Below, one piece after another: positions 13,806 to 14,463 of a stretch of 14,463 nt of DNA (position 1 is the first letter of the stretch; each line of letters opens with the position of its first letter). Location: assembly GCA_948465625.1 (NCBI GenBank), contig CAOJXM010000002.1, positions 1 through 14,463 on the forward strand, read 5' to 3'. Below the pieces are notes generated by a model. That model did no database searches and was not told the DNA's origin. It worked only from the letters and a program-made list of their open reading frames with translations. A program made the translations under genes and the position numbers. The stretch comes from an uncultured Clostridium sp. (GTDB lineage: Bacteria > Bacillota > Clostridia > TANB77 > CAG-508).

Positions 13806-13819
13806 ATTCTCGATGAGGG
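13805..13819 (+). repeat. Leader repeat R4 (most diverged copy)
   Basis: GATTCTCGATGAGGG keeps the GATTCTCG core and can form a 5-bp stem around GAU. It directly follows hairpin C and lies 15 nt before the TTG of the ribbon-helix-helix gene. The ACAAAA part of the repeat is not preserved here. Confidence 0.45.
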
Positions 13820-13834
13820 AAAGTTAGGAGGATT

Positions 13835-14296
13835 TTGAAAGAGCAAAAAGAAGAAAATAAATTAGTTCCAATTGTAGTAAGGATTCCAAAATATAAAAAG
13901 AAAATGCTAGAAAAACTCTCAGCTAAACAAGGATTATATGAGGTAGATATTGTAAGAAATGGAATTGATAAAGAACTAAACTTGGAAATATATAGAGATA
14001 ATTTGGATTTTATTATAAAGGAATTAGACAAAATGATTGATGCAAAACTAAGTCCGTTTATAAAATCACAAAGGAAAATAAATGCAAAACATTTGAGAAC
14101 AAGTGCTATCAATACATATTTACAAGGTGAAGTTTTATATAGATTGTTAGGAGATGATATGCATGAGAATTTTAGACAAATGTTGACTAATGCTCGTAAA
14201 AAAGCAAATTACTATATCAGCCATGATACAGAAGGAATGAGCAAAAAAGATTTATATGATTTTTATACAATAGGAGAAATGTATCGTAATGAATAA
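13835..14296 (+). CDS. Ribbon-helix-helix protein, candidate relaxosome accessory (MobC-like role)
   Basis: 153 residues. TTG start; AGGAGG (13826-13831) is only 3 nt upstream, which is short, but no better in-frame start lies before the conserved domain. Residues about 10-50 (LVPIVVRIPKYKKKMLEKLSAKQGLYEVDIVRNGIDKEL) have the strand-helix-helix pattern of MetJ/Arc or CopG-type DNA-binding proteins, with VVRIPK as the DNA-contacting strand. The rest is helical and of unknown family. It does not end in EFE. It lies between the hairpin cluster and the probable relaxase gene, overlapping the latter by 8 nt, so I infer that it binds the hairpin region and helps the relaxase. It could also be only an autorepressor. 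Confidence 0.6.
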   Translation: MKEQKEENKLVPIVVRIPKYKKKMLEKLSAKQGLYEVDIVRNGIDKELNLEIYRDNLDFIIKELDKMIDAKLSPFIKSQRKINAKHLRTSAINTYLQGEVLYRLLGDDMHENFRQMLTNARKKANYYISHDTEGMSKKDLYDFYTIGEMYRNE

Positions 14297-14463
14297 TGTA
14301 GTTTTTTTATTTGAAGCATTTAATCCAAATAAAAGAACTACTTTTTTCAAACACAAAAATTACACAAACTATTTAGCATATAGCGAATATGCAATAAGAA
14401 ATAAAAATACTGCTCACGGATTATTCGGAAAAATAAATGAATTTCCTAATATGCAAGAGATGG
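14289..14463 (+). CDS. Probable relaxase, N-terminal fragment (runs off the window)
   Basis: ATG at 14289 overlaps the end of the ribbon-helix-helix gene by 8 nt, with AGGAG at 14272-14276. 58 residues are visible: VVFLFEAFNPNK, then NYTNYLAYSEYAIRN and TAHGLFGKINEF. The order (hydrophobic strand, a YxxYIAxR-like helix, then HGLFG) resembles the N-terminus of Firmicutes MobP/MobL-type relaxases, which nick oriT and carry the strand. The catalytic Tyr and His motifs cannot be confirmed from this fragment. The assignment relies on this resemblance plus the oriT-like neighbourhood. Confidence 0.45.
   Translation, partial: MNNVVFLFEAFNPNKRTTFFKHKNYTNYLAYSEYAIRNKNTAHGLFGKINEFPNMQEM

Larger units (their letters stand above)
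6607..14463 (+). mobile_element. Left part of an integrated conjugative or mobilizable element (extends beyond the window)
   Basis: The proposed left boundary is inside the prepilin codons near 6607-6612, where both the protein and the composition change. The content to the right is typical of conjugative elements: JAMM/RadC-like protein, ArdA antirestriction proteins, DUF3560 protein, AP2 DNA-binding protein, a ribbon-helix-helix protein and the beginning of a probable relaxase. No integrase, replication gene or secretion ATPase is visible, and no target repeat can be identified without the right end. The exact boundary is uncertain by several bases. Confidence 0.7.

Noticed and set aside
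7473..13819. The four leader repeats as a CRISPR array
   Set aside because: They are kilobases apart, separated by genes, and each sits before a start codon; there are no regular spacers or cas genes.
13750..14112. 120-codon minus-strand ORF across the hairpin cluster and the ribbon-helix-helix gene
   Set aside because: It is antisense to a gene with a recognisable DNA-binding domain and shows no family features.

Overview
The window reads as a low-GC Firmicutes (Clostridia-type, probably gut-associated) chromosome. The signs are AT-rich purine-loaded coding, strong GGAGG ribosome sites, frequent TTG/GTG starts, a giant CnaB/SpaA-type surface protein, and the clostridial prepilin-like leader G-ITLITLVVTII. 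All recognised genes lie on the + strand. Species cannot be named from sequence alone.

Region 1 (1-6.6 kb) looks like host chromosome. It holds the C-terminal end of an SMC/YhaN-like ATPase, a 1889-residue secreted membrane-anchored surface protein with its own promoter and terminator, and a well-formed promoter plus ribosome site driving a prepilin-like gene. That gene is cut off after about 24 codons. Coding here favours AAC, ACC, CTA and CAA; from about 6.61 kb codons become T-ending (AAT, GAT, TTA). I infer that a mobile element is inserted in the prepilin gene. Its far end and any integrase lie outside the window.

Region 2 (6.6-14.46 kb) is the element's left part. It encodes a JAMM/RadC-like protein, a complete S-adenosylmethionine synthetase, a zinc-ribbon plus AP2 DNA-binding protein, a small membrane protein, a DUF3560-type protein, two related small proteins, a single-domain ArdA antirestriction protein, a tandem ArdA, a conserved small protein, a ribbon-helix-helix protein, and the start of a probable relaxase at the right edge. 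A cluster of three perfect hairpins (13727-13805) just before the ribbon-helix-helix and relaxase genes is a candidate origin of transfer.

Two unusual systems stand out. First, seven otherwise mostly unrelated element proteins end in (E/D/N)EFE at the extreme C-terminus after an acidic run, and an eighth ends in DEF. The codons vary synonymously (TTT/TTC, GAA/GAG) and the stop codons differ, so the shared feature is the peptide. It looks like a common C-terminal tag, perhaps for transfer through a conjugation machine, docking to a shared partner, or turnover. Second, a short leader motif (GATTYTCRTGYGA-like) recurs four times, each 17-25 nt before a start codon. The gene set fits an anti-restriction region beside oriT; direction of transfer is not established.
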